The notes under the pieces: model-generated
Database searches by the model: none
Seen by the model: the letters and a program-made list of their open reading frames with translations, nothing else
Told to the model about the DNA's origin: nothing
Shown: positions 19,175-25,901 of the stretch, piece after piece
Numbering within the stretch: the first letter of the stretch is position 1
How the letters are laid out: each line of letters starts with the position of its first letter
Program-made: the position numbers and the translations under genes
Assembly (NCBI RefSeq): GCF_900102925.1
Contig: NZ_FNKI01000002.1
Location: 992,001 to 1,056,000 of the forward strand
Direction of reading: 5' to 3'
Source of the DNA: Flagellimonas zhangzhouensis
GTDB taxonomy: Bacteria > Bacteroidota > Bacteroidia > Flavobacteriales > Flavobacteriaceae
DNA length: 64,000 bases

Positions 19175-19192
19175 AAAGTTCAAATAAACGAT
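19175..19192 (+). repeat. 18-bp direct repeat, left copy
   Basis: AAAGTTCAAATAAACGAT, identical to 19740-19757. The two copies are 565 bases apart and bracket the zinc-ribbon gene. Confidence 0.8.
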
Positions 19193-19256
19193 TGGATTGC
19201 CAGTAAGGTTAAATAATGGAGTCAAGAATTACATCATGCAACTCCTGTAATAAGAA

Positions 19257-19709
19257 ATGAGTAGAGTAAAAGACTTTCTAGTTGGATTAGACGATTATGA
19301 ATTGGCCTATTTCGCAAAATTCAAGCTTCTGACCTACATGAAAGTTACTCAAATGGAAATCAAGGAGTATTTGGTTGAAAGGAACTTGAACGAGTCAAAA
19401 ATTGACCGATTAATTTCAGAGAATCCAAAATCCAAACTAAATGATGATCGAGAAAGGTGCCCGAGATGCTATTCGGACAAAATCCGAAAAGATAAAGTGG
19501 AATGGACAAATACTAGTGGTGGAATAGGAATCGAAGACGAAGTTGCAACATGGGATGGATTTGGAGGCCGAGCAACTTATAAAAATGAAGTAATCTGTAA
19601 TGTTTGTGGATTTTGGCTGGAAGATCCGAATCAGGAAAAACCACTCCCAACTTCCAAAAAAGCTCTATATGGATTATGGGACTTTGTACTTGAAATGTTG
19701 AGGATTTGA
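19257..19709 (+). CDS. Unrecognised zinc-ribbon protein in a repeat-flanked segment
   Basis: 150 residues, family not recognised. An N-terminal helical region (about 1-60) is followed by two CxxC pairs, CPRCYSDKIRKDK near 68 and CNVCGFWLED near 115, which should bind one zinc ion as a ribbon; the insert between them is glycine-rich (TSGGIGIEDE, GFGGRA). The C-terminus is short and helical. No signal peptide or membrane helix. The gene and about 120 bases of flank lie exactly between two perfect 18-bp direct repeats, which suggests it moves or was inserted as a unit. Start is the ATG at 19257; no promoter or Shine-Dalgarno is evident. Confidence 0.65.
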   Translation: MSRVKDFLVGLDDYELAYFAKFKLLTYMKVTQMEIKEYLVERNLNESKIDRLISENPKSKLNDDRERCPRCYSDKIRKDKVEWTNTSGGIGIEDEVATWDGFGGRATYKNEVICNVCGFWLEDPNQEKPLPTSKKALYGLWDFVLEMLRI

Positions 19710-19739
19710 TAACGGATGATAAAAGATTACGAATAAAAT

Positions 19740-19757
19740 AAAGTTCAAATAAACGAT
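19740..19757 (+). repeat. 18-bp direct repeat, right copy
   Basis: AAAGTTCAAATAAACGAT, the same as at 19175-19192. It lies 30 bases before the end of the convergent sigma-factor gene. Confidence 0.8.
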
Positions 19758-19787
19758 GGGAAAACGTAATCTAACTTGATTGGATGC

Positions 19788-20654
19788 TCAATTTATAAAT
19801 TCCCTAAGAAAATTTGCTTTTGAAGAATCACGTAATTTAGTCAATGCTTTTGTTTTTAGCTGTCTAACCCTCTCTGTGGTAATATCCAAATCATTTGCAA
19901 TTTGTTCCATTCCCAACGGGTCTCCTCCGCCTATTCCATAAAGCATTTTAATTACATAAGCCTCTCTATTGGAAAGTAGATCCATAACACCTTCAATTTC
20001 AATTTGTAAGGATCTATTTATCAAATCATGTTCAGGACTATCAATGTTTTCAGATTCAATAAGATCATGTAAACTAAACCCTTCCTCTTCTGGTCGTAAG
20101 GACTTATCCATAGAAATTGACCAAGAAGTATGTTCCAAGCAAAGTTGAATTTCAGAAATTGAAAAATCAATCAGTTCCGACATTTCATCTGCAGTAGGAG
20201 GTCTTTGATGAGATTGCTCAAACTTTGCCGTTACACCATTAATTTTATTGATTACATTTATTTTGTTCAAAGGCAATCGAACTATTCTTGATTTCTCGGA
20301 AACTGCTTGGATAATCCCTTGGCGAATCCACCAAACCGCATAAGAGATAAACTTGAAACCTCTGGTCTCATCAAATTTGGATGCCGCCTTGACCAGTCCG
20401 AGATTACCTTCATTGATCAAATCATGTAAGTTTAGCCCCCTCGACTGATATTGTTTTGCAACGGATACTACAAATCTTAAGTTGGAAACGATCAGTTTTT
20501 CCAACGCCTCCGCATCACCATTTCTAATCCGAATAGCCAATTCTACCTCTTCATCAACTGTGATCATAGGGATTCGGCTTATATCGTTCAGATATTTTGA
20601 AAGTGCTGGATTTTCCCTATTTGTAATTTGTTTGGATATGGTAAGTGATCGCAT
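19788..20654 (-). CDS. Sigma-70 family factor, divergent RpoD paralogue
   Basis: 288 residues, the same size and layout as the Bacteroidota primary sigma (no region 1.1). Region 1.2 (PALSKYLNDI...MITVDEEVELAIRI), region 2 (NLRFVVSVAKQYQ, DLINEGNLGLVKAASKFDE, FKFISYAVWWIRQGIIQA), region 3 (SRIVRLPLNKI) and region 4 with the -35-type helix-turn-helix (MEQIANDLDITTERVRQL) are all present. It differs from the phylum's housekeeping RpoD as I know it in regions 3.1 and 4 (SISEIQLCLEHTSWSISMDK; ISRIPMITV for GKVDLIT; KMLYGIGGGDPLGMEQ for RLYFGLGDQHPMTLEE), so I read it as a group-2-like paralogue. Third gene of a tight operon: ten bases after the NYN gene. Confidence 0.88.
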   Translation of the reverse strand: MRSLTISKQITNRENPALSKYLNDISRIPMITVDEEVELAIRIRNGDAEALEKLIVSNLRFVVSVAKQYQSRGLNLHDLINEGNLGLVKAASKFDETRGFKFISYAVWWIRQGIIQAVSEKSRIVRLPLNKINVINKINGVTAKFEQSHQRPPTADEMSELIDFSISEIQLCLEHTSWSISMDKSLRPEEEGFSLHDLIESENIDSPEHDLINRSLQIEIEGVMDLLSNREAYVIKMLYGIGGGDPLGMEQIANDLDITTERVRQLKTKALTKLRDSSKANFLREFIN

Positions 20655-20664
20655 AAACTTATTT

Positions 20665-21399
20665 TTAAGCCGTAGACCTAATGTAAATCAGGTTTCCATT
20701 GCCTTTGGGGTTTTTTCTAGATTCGATTTCAATTTGGCTCATTGATTTAACAAGCGGGGTAAGCTTTCGAAACCCAAAATTCCTGGCATCGAAATTGGGC
20801 TGTTTTTTTTGAAGTAATGCCCCAACCTCTCCTAAGAAAGCCCAGCCATCTTCGTCCTCCAAATCTGCAATGGTGGAAAGAATCAATTGGATGACCTTTG
20901 GGGTAATTTTGTCAACCGCACTAATTTTATCCTTTTTCGTTGATTGAGATTCTTCCGTACTGGTTTTGTGTAGAATTTCAAGATATATGAACTTATCACA
21001 AGATACAATAAAGGGGTCGGGGGTCTTTCGTTCACCTATACCAAATACGGTCATCCCAGCCTCTCTTAAACGAATGGCCAATCGGGTAAAGTCACTATCG
21101 CTAGAGACCAACGAAAATCCGTTGACCTTACCAGAGTAAAGAATGTCCATTGCGTCGATGATCATTGCACTGTCGGTGGAATTCTTACCTGTGGTGTATC
21201 CGTATTGTTGGATTGGTGTTATGGCATTTTTAAGCAGTACATCCTTCCATTTTACAAGACTTGGCTTTGTCCAATCTCCATAAATCCTTTTGATGCTTGG
21301 ATTCCCATATTTTGCAATTTCCTCCAGCATTTCCTTCACATACTTTGAAGGAATGTTGTCTCCATCGATCAAGACAGCCAAGTTTAGATCCTTCTCCAT
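20665..21399 (-). CDS. NYN (PIN-like) domain protein with C-terminal OST-HTH/LOTUS domain
   Basis: 244 residues. The N-terminal NYN nuclease fold keeps the acidic metal-binding set: LIDGDN (Asp12, Asp14, Asn15), YGDW (Asp42), NSTDSAM (Asp76) and VSSDSDF (Asp101, Asp103). A charged linker (about 145-163) leads to a winged-helix OST-HTH/LOTUS domain (about 165-240: VIQLILSTIADL, WAFLGEVGALLQ, GFRKLTPLVKSM), a fold known to bind RNA. The architecture is that of LabA/MARF1-like proteins, so an RNA-directed nuclease or RNA-binding regulator is likely. The start is four bases past the bS21 paralogue stop, and the sigma-factor gene starts ten bases after its stop. The C-terminal LOTUS domain is intact. 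Confidence 0.88.
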   Translation of the reverse strand: MEKDLNLAVLIDGDNIPSKYVKEMLEEIAKYGNPSIKRIYGDWTKPSLVKWKDVLLKNAITPIQQYGYTTGKNSTDSAMIIDAMDILYSGKVNGFSLVSSDSDFTRLAIRLREAGMTVFGIGERKTPDPFIVSCDKFIYLEILHKTSTEESQSTKKDKISAVDKITPKVIQLILSTIADLEDEDGWAFLGEVGALLQKKQPNFDARNFGFRKLTPLVKSMSQIEIESRKNPKGNGNLIYIRSTA

Positions 21400-21403
21400 A
21401 AAT

Positions 21404-21598
21404 CTATTCTTCCATCTTTAGCTTATATTCATTTAGGTAAACGGCCTTTGCCATCTGTTCCCGCTTCGCTGTGGACTTTTTTGTGAACTCCTTATTGTTT
21501 CTAATTTGAGTCAACTGTTTGGTGCTGCGAACTTTATTGCGATATCTCTTCAGTGCCCGATCAATATTCTCCCCAGGTACGATTTTAATTTTAAGCAT
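21404..21598 (-). CDS. Ribosomal protein bS21 paralogue
   Basis: 64 residues, MLKIKIVPGENIDRALKRYR and on, aligning over its whole length with Bacteroidota bS21. GENIDRALKRYR is conserved, as is Tyr54, the residue that packs against the 16S 3' tail when bS21 helps sequester the anti-Shine-Dalgarno in Flavobacterium ribosomes. It departs from the canonical sequence at residues 3-8 and in the middle (KSTAKREQMAKAVYLNEY instead of KPSVVKRxQxxKAAYIQ). An upstream in-frame start at 21673 adds 25 unrelated residues and is rejected. There is no Shine-Dalgarno before the ATG, unlike reports for the canonical flavobacterial rpsU. First gene of a three-gene operon with the NYN and sigma genes. Confidence 0.85.
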   Translation of the reverse strand: MLKIKIVPGENIDRALKRYRNKVRSTKQLTQIRNNKEFTKKSTAKREQMAKAVYLNEYKLKMEE

Positions 21599-21802
21599 AT
21601 GGTATATTTTATAAGTGATGTACAAATCATGATGAAGCTGATAGCAAAAAAGAGTGCAGTATAGGATAAGCACTTTAAGAGGATAACAACTATAATTTCG
21701 CTAATAGGTGCAAAGGCCCACGAAATTCGAATATTGGTACAAGCGAAAAATAATTAAGAAGTGGCCCTTTAAGTAATGTGGTGATATGTTGGGCAGTCTT
21801 TT

Positions 21803-22135
21803 TTATTTAAGGACAGGTATAATTTTCGTCCATAATTTTAATGTGATGTAAAGGAACGCATTTAAATTGGATTTCAGCCGTTTAAAACCCAATAACTTAT
21901 TTGTATTTATCTCTGTTCCAAGTATCTTTTTAATTGAATGAAATCTCCATACAAGGTATTGGGAGAAAATTAAAATTAAAAGGATATAATTCCCGTAACT
22001 GAAAAGATAAATAAAGTAGTTCCAGAGAAGTTTGAATGTTGAAACAGCAAAAAACGATTCGATTAAATCAATTAAACAATGTAAAAGGATTACATAAAAT
22101 GTCATGAGATATAATCCTACAAGTAGTTCAAACAA
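21803..22135 (-). CDS. Possible small membrane protein
   Basis: 110 residues with three strongly hydrophobic stretches (about 3-22, 36-62 with breaks, and a weaker one near 90) and a basic region between them (RFHSIKKILGTEINTNKLLG). No family recognised. The DNA is very AT-rich and codon use is weakly informative, so this could be a chance open frame. It lies upstream of the bS21 paralogue with a 204-base gap that shows no other gene. Confidence 0.4.
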   Translation of the reverse strand: MFELLVGLYLMTFYVILLHCLIDLIESFFAVSTFKLLWNYFIYLFSYGNYILLILIFSQYLVWRFHSIKKILGTEINTNKLLGFKRLKSNLNAFLYITLKLWTKIIPVLK

Positions 22136-22201
22136 ATGATTCGTTAATCGGAATCAGTATAAAATTGGAAGTTCTGTGAACTAGATTGGCACCCAAAAAA
22201 C

Positions 22202-22226
22202 AAAAGCCCCTAAAATAGGGGCTTTT
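22202..22226 (-). terminator. Rho-independent terminator, distal to the tRNA fragment
   Basis: AAAAGCCCC-TAAAATA-GGGGCTTTT hairpin, T-rich downstream on both strands and strongest on the minus strand. It follows the tRNA-Ser fragment in the direction of tRNA transcription. Confidence 0.75.
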
Positions 22227-22237
22227 CACGTCAATAA

Positions 22238-22254
22238 GCGGAGAAAGAGGGATT
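22238..22254 (-). repeat. Copy of the tRNA-Ser 3' end (fragment)
   Basis: GCGGAGAAAGAGGGATT here is identical to 22364-22380, the acceptor and T-arm end of the intact tRNA-Ser. The next bases can form AAGAGGGA...TCCCTCTT, a T-arm-like stem, but the rest of a tRNA is missing. It is either the remains of a tandem tRNA-Ser copy, since it has its own terminator at 22202, or an attachment-site-like scar. Confidence 0.6.
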
Positions 22255-22301
22255 TTGTTCCAACCTCCCTCTTGCGGCATTTTGCAAATGCCTAAATCAT
22301 T

Positions 22302-22345
22302 AAAATAAAAAAACCGCTAGAGACAACTCTGCGGTTTTTTATTTT
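22302..22345 (-). terminator. Rho-independent terminator of tRNA-Ser
   Basis: A long near-perfect stem, AAAATAAAAAACCGC pairing with GCGGTTTTTTATTTT, with a short inner AGAG/CTCT extension, beginning 19 bases beyond the tRNA 3' end. Confidence 0.85.
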
Positions 22346-22364
22346 CAAGCTTTGCGCTTGGTTG

Positions 22365-22449
22365 CGGAGAAAGAGGGATTCGAACCCCCGGAGGTGTGAC
22401 CCTCAACAGTTTTCAAGACTGCCGCATTCGACCACTCTGCCATTTCTCC
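22365..22449 (-). tRNA. tRNA-Ser (anticodon UGA)
   Basis: An 85-nt class II tRNA on the minus strand. The acceptor stem pairs GGAGAAA (5') with TTTCTCC (3') and a discriminator G; the anticodon loop CTTGAAA gives UGA, reading UCA-type serine codons; the T-loop is GGGGTTCGAATCCC. A variable arm of class II length is present. CCA is not encoded. A terminator follows. Confidence 0.95.
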
Positions 22450-22591
22450 GTTTGCGGGTGCAAATATATAAAGCTTTTTCGTATCCCAAAAGCCCTTTGT
22501 GCTTTATTATAAAAATAAATTCACAACAACTTTATAACAAACCGAATCCAAACTTTGTAAATTTCAATGAGCTTGTTCAAAACAATGGTCA

Positions 22592-22599
22592 TACCTTTG
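22592..22599 (+). promoter_or_regulatory. Candidate -7 element (TACCTTTG)
   Basis: Exact match to the Bacteroidota -7 consensus TAnnTTTG, ending four bases before the TSUP start codon at 22604. If used, the transcript would be leaderless or nearly so. No good -33 TTTG lies at the usual distance. Confidence 0.35.
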
Positions 22600-22603
22600 T
22601 ACT

Positions 22604-23356
22604 ATGTTGGAATGGTACCACTATTTGCTCTTGGTGGCTGTAGGTTTTGCAGTTGGATTCATTAACACCGTGGCAGGAGGTGGCTCGCTACTTTCGCTGC
22701 CTACCCTTATCTTTTTGGGATTGCCCCCAGCAGTGGCAAACGGCACCAATCGTGTGGCCATAGTTATTCAGACCGCAATGGCAACAGCAGGTTTTAAGAG
22801 CAAAGGCATTTCTACCTATCCATTCAATATCTATCTCGGAATTTCAGCCTTTTTTGGGGCTATTATCGGTGCTTATATTGCTGTGGATATTGATGGGGAG
22901 ACCTTTAATCGCATTTTGGCCATTGTAATGCTGGCTGTGGTGCTCATCATTATTTTCAAACCAAAAATGCGGGTGCAAGAAATGCAGGAGCAACTTACGG
23001 GAAAATACCTTTGGGTAGCTTTGATTGTATTTTTCTTTTTCGGAATTTACGGGGGCTTTATCAATGCAGGTTTAGGGTTTGTCATGATGCTTTTTCTGCA
23101 TTATTACAATCAGATGAATTTGGTAAAATCCAACGCCACTAAAGTGGTGGTGGTTTTTATTTACATGCTTGCCGCCCTGGCGGTTTTTGCATTTAATGAT
23201 AAAGTTGACTGGAAACTTGGGCTTGTTTTGGCTATTGGAAATGGCTCTGGAGCATGGTTTGCCAGCAGATTCTCCGTAAAAAAAGGAGATGGATTCATAA
23301 AAACATTTTTAGTAATAGCCGTAGTATTGATGGCAATTAAGCTATGGTTCTTTTAA
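22604..23356 (+). CDS. TSUP family permease (second copy)
   Basis: 250 residues, about seven to eight membrane helices, with the family half-motif VAGGGSLLSLPTLIFLGLPP at about 23-42 and the conserved ANGTNRVAI just after; the second half has INAGLGFVMMLFLHYY near 150. It belongs to the TauE/SafE exporter family but is only distantly related to the copy at 1680. It is followed after 11 bases by the DegT aminotransferase gene, probably in one transcript. Substrate unknown. Confidence 0.85.
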   Translation: MLEWYHYLLLVAVGFAVGFINTVAGGGSLLSLPTLIFLGLPPAVANGTNRVAIVIQTAMATAGFKSKGISTYPFNIYLGISAFFGAIIGAYIAVDIDGETFNRILAIVMLAVVLIIIFKPKMRVQEMQEQLTGKYLWVALIVFFFFGIYGGFINAGLGFVMMLFLHYYNQMNLVKSNATKVVVVFIYMLAALAVFAFNDKVDWKLGLVLAIGNGSGAWFASRFSVKKGDGFIKTFLVIAVVLMAIKLWFF

Positions 23357-23367
23357 ATTAAGTTAGT

Positions 23368-24561
23368 ATGCCAGGATTTGAGCTTTTTGGAGACAAGGAA
23401 AGAAAAGAAGTACAGGATGTAATGGATTCTGGCGTATTGATGCGCTACGGATTTGATGGCATGCGCAACGGACATTGGAAAACCAAAGAGCTGGAGAATG
23501 GTCTTTCTGAAAGAATGCAATCCAAATATGCCCATTTGGTAAGTAGTGGTACAGCAGCATTAACAGTTGCATTGGCCAGTGCGGGTGTTGGGGCAGGAGA
23601 TGAGGTGATTATGCCCACTTTTACCTTTGTGGCCAGTTTTGAGTCTATTTTAGCTATTGGTGCAGTTCCCATTTTAGTGGATATTGATAGCACTTTGACT
23701 TTAAATCCTGATGCAGTTGAAAAAGCGATAACACCTAAAACCAAAGTGGTAATGCCTGTGCATATGTGTGGTTCCATGGCCAATTTGGGTGTTTTAAAAG
23801 CCATTTGTGATGCACATGGGTTGTTGTTGTTGGAAGATGCCTGTCAGGCCATAGGCGGCAGTTATAATGGAAAACCTTTAGGTAGTGTAGGGGATTTGGG
23901 GTGTTTTTCTTTTGATTATGTAAAAACCATTACCTGTGGTGAAGGAGGTGCGGTAATCACAAACAATAAGAGTTATTATGAAAATGCCCATATGTATTCT
24001 GATCATGGGCACGATCATATTGGAAATAATAGGGGAGCAGAGGCTCATCCATTTTTGGGGTATAATTTTAGAATTTCTGAAATGAATGCGGCCGTAGGAG
24101 TAGCGCAATTGGCTCGTTTGGACGAATTTCTTGCCATTCAAAAACGGAATTACACGATTATTCGCGAAGCACTGTCTGTAATTCCTCAATTGGAATTTAG
24201 GTCAGTTCCAGAAGGGGGAGAAGAGAATTATTCCTTTTTAAGTTTCTTTATGCCAACGGAAGATTTGGCTCAAAAAACACATCAAGCTTTAAGTGATAAT
24301 GGTGTAGATGGTTGCTTTTATTGGTACAACAACAATTGGCACTATTACAAAAAATGGGAGCATTTAACGGAAATGAAATCCTTGGGCAAACTTCCTAAAG
24401 ATGTGCAAGAATCCTTACCTGATTATAGCAAAGCTGATTTCTCTGAATCGGATAAATGGATGTCCAGAAACATTTCCTGCCTTATTAAATTAGGCTGGTC
24501 GGAAACCGAGGTGGCTGAAAGAGCTCAAAAAATGGTAGAGGCGATTACATCAGTGCTTTAA
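23368..24561 (+). CDS. DegT/DnrJ/EryC1/StrS family PLP aminotransferase
   Basis: 397 residues; transfers an amino group, usually from glutamate, to a keto-sugar. The PLP-binding lysine is Lys186 in SFDYVKTITCGEGG, and LEDACQAIGGSYNGKPLGS (about 155-173) is the conserved cofactor/catalytic stretch. YLNFR-like segment YNFRISEMNAAVG near 232 is also typical. The family is usually found in O-antigen or aminosugar clusters, yet no glycosyltransferase or nucleotide-sugar gene is nearby; its only partner here is the TSUP permease gene upstream. Exact substrate cannot be assigned. Confidence 0.88.
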   Translation: MPGFELFGDKERKEVQDVMDSGVLMRYGFDGMRNGHWKTKELENGLSERMQSKYAHLVSSGTAALTVALASAGVGAGDEVIMPTFTFVASFESILAIGAVPILVDIDSTLTLNPDAVEKAITPKTKVVMPVHMCGSMANLGVLKAICDAHGLLLLEDACQAIGGSYNGKPLGSVGDLGCFSFDYVKTITCGEGGAVITNNKSYYENAHMYSDHGHDHIGNNRGAEAHPFLGYNFRISEMNAAVGVAQLARLDEFLAIQKRNYTIIREALSVIPQLEFRSVPEGGEENYSFLSFFMPTEDLAQKTHQALSDNGVDGCFYWYNNNWHYYKKWEHLTEMKSLGKLPKDVQESLPDYSKADFSESDKWMSRNISCLIKLGWSETEVAERAQKMVEAITSVL

Positions 24562-24610
24562 ATGCTTCAATTGCACCGCTCTTTCAGAATAACTATAAAT
24601 CCAAGAACAA

Positions 24611-24672
24611 TGTCATTCTGAACACCCGCCTGCGGCTGGCAGGAAGTGAAGAAACTATTTGCGAAAATGACA
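24611..24672. repeat. Small palindromic interspersed element (REP/MITE-like)
   Basis: A 62-base unit with TGTCATT at one end and AATGACA at the other. Inside lies a GC-rich palindrome, CCTGC-GGCTG-GCAGG (24629-24643), unlike the AT-rich surroundings. The TGTCATTCTGAA...AAGTGAAGAA body resembles non-coding repeats scattered in many Bacteroidota genomes. Only one copy is in the window. Confidence 0.55.
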
Positions 24673-24761
24673 CGAATTACTCAAATTCTCATGAATATGT
24701 TTGTTGGTCATTTCTAGAGAAGTCAAGAAATCCCTTTTATACTTGAAACATGAGCGCGAAT

Positions 24762-25901
24762 TTAATAATTCACATATTCAACTATCTCAAGACCATAGCC
24801 GACCATCCCAACACGCCTGGTTTGACCTGAATTTGTCAGTAAGCGAATTTTGGAAATATTGATGTCGTGAAGAATCTGCGCACCAATGCCAAAATCTTTG
24901 TTGTCCATTTCAACCTTCGGTGCTTTGGTTACTCCATCCCCCTGAATCTTTTTAAACTCGGATAAACGGTTCAATAGATTCATGGACTGATTACCTTGAT
25001 TGATGAAAATAATGGCGCTTTTTTCCTCTGCATTCAAAGCATCGAACATGCGATGCAGGGTTTCATCAGGATTATTGGTCAAAGTTCCCAAAATATCATT
25101 GTTCACCAAAGTAGAATTAATTCGGGTAAGGACTGGTTCTCCTGTTTTCCAATTTCCTTTTAGCAATGCAATATGAACTTGATCGTTCGTGGTTTGCTTG
25201 TAGGCGCGAAGCCTAAACTGACCAAATCGTGTGTTGATGGTAAATGCTTCCTTCAACTCAATCAAGCTATCGTGTTCCATGCGATAGGCAATCAAATCTT
25301 CAATGGAAACAATTTTGATGTCAAATTTTTTGGCTACTTCCATCAATTGTGGCAAACGAGCCATAGAACCATCCTCGTTCATGATTTCCACAATAACACC
25401 TGCTGGTTCCAATCCTGCCAAACGGGCAAAATCAATTGCAGCTTCGGTATGCCCTGTTCGGCGTAACACACCACCTTCTTTCGCAATGAGTGGAAAAATA
25501 TGTCCAGGACGGGCCAATTCGTGAGCTTTCGTTTCTTTATCGGTCAAAGCCAATACAGTTTTAGCTCTATCTCCAGCGGAAATACCTGTGGTAACCCCTT
25601 TACCTCTTAAATCTACCGAAACTGTAAAAGCGGTTTCCAAAGGATCTGTATTGTGGGTCACCATTTTGTGAAGTCCCAAATCCTTGCAACGCCCTTCAGT
25701 CAAGGGAGCGCAAATCAACCCACGACCATGGGTGGCCATAAAATTGATGGTCTCAGGTGTAATCAATTCAGCAGCAGCCAAAAAATCCCCTTCATTTTCC
25801 CTGTTCTCATCATCTACCACAATAATAACCTTACCTTCTCTAATGTCGGCAATGGCTTCTTCTATGGCGTTTAGCTGTATGTCTTTTTCTTTGGTGACCA
25901 T
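24762..25901 (-). CDS. ribBA: RibBA: DHBP synthase with a degenerate GTP cyclohydrolase II domain
   Basis: 379 residues. The N-terminal 3,4-dihydroxy-2-butanone 4-phosphate synthase domain (1-205) is intact: DDENRENEGDF (30-40), THGRGLICAPL, RRTGHTEAAIDFARLAG. The C-terminal part (about 220-379) has the GTP cyclohydrolase II fold (GQFRLRAYKQ, DFGIGAQILHDI), but the zinc site is gone: the HSECLTGD/RCDCG cysteines align with Leu265, Asn276 and Pro278, and the catalytic RQEGRG reads NQGNQS. So only RibB activity is expected, as in the RibBX proteins described from Proteobacteria; the window has no other GCH II. Its start overlaps the lptF stop by one base. Last gene of the ftsK-lolA-lptF-ribBA run. 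Confidence 0.92.
   Translation of the reverse strand: MVTKEKDIQLNAIEEAIADIREGKVIIVVDDENRENEGDFLAAAELITPETINFMATHGRGLICAPLTEGRCKDLGLHKMVTHNTDPLETAFTVSVDLRGKGVTTGISAGDRAKTVLALTDKETKAHELARPGHIFPLIAKEGGVLRRTGHTEAAIDFARLAGLEPAGVIVEIMNEDGSMARLPQLMEVAKKFDIKIVSIEDLIAYRMEHDSLIELKEAFTINTRFGQFRLRAYKQTTNDQVHIALLKGNWKTGEPVLTRINSTLVNNDILGTLTNNPDETLHRMFDALNAEEKSAIIFINQGNQSMNLLNRLSEFKKIQGDGVTKAPKVEMDNKDFGIGAQILHDINISKIRLLTNSGQTRRVGMVGYGLEIVEYVNY

Noticed and set aside
19788-20654. Reading the sigma factor as the housekeeping RpoD
   Set aside because: Size and layout fit, but the region 3 and 4 residues differ from the conserved housekeeping sequence and it sits in an accessory-looking operon. It could only be settled by checking for another rpoD.
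17363-22449. A complete integrative element
   Set aside because: No integrase, transposase or matching distal attachment site is present; only the fragment of tRNA and the direct repeats hint at past insertion.
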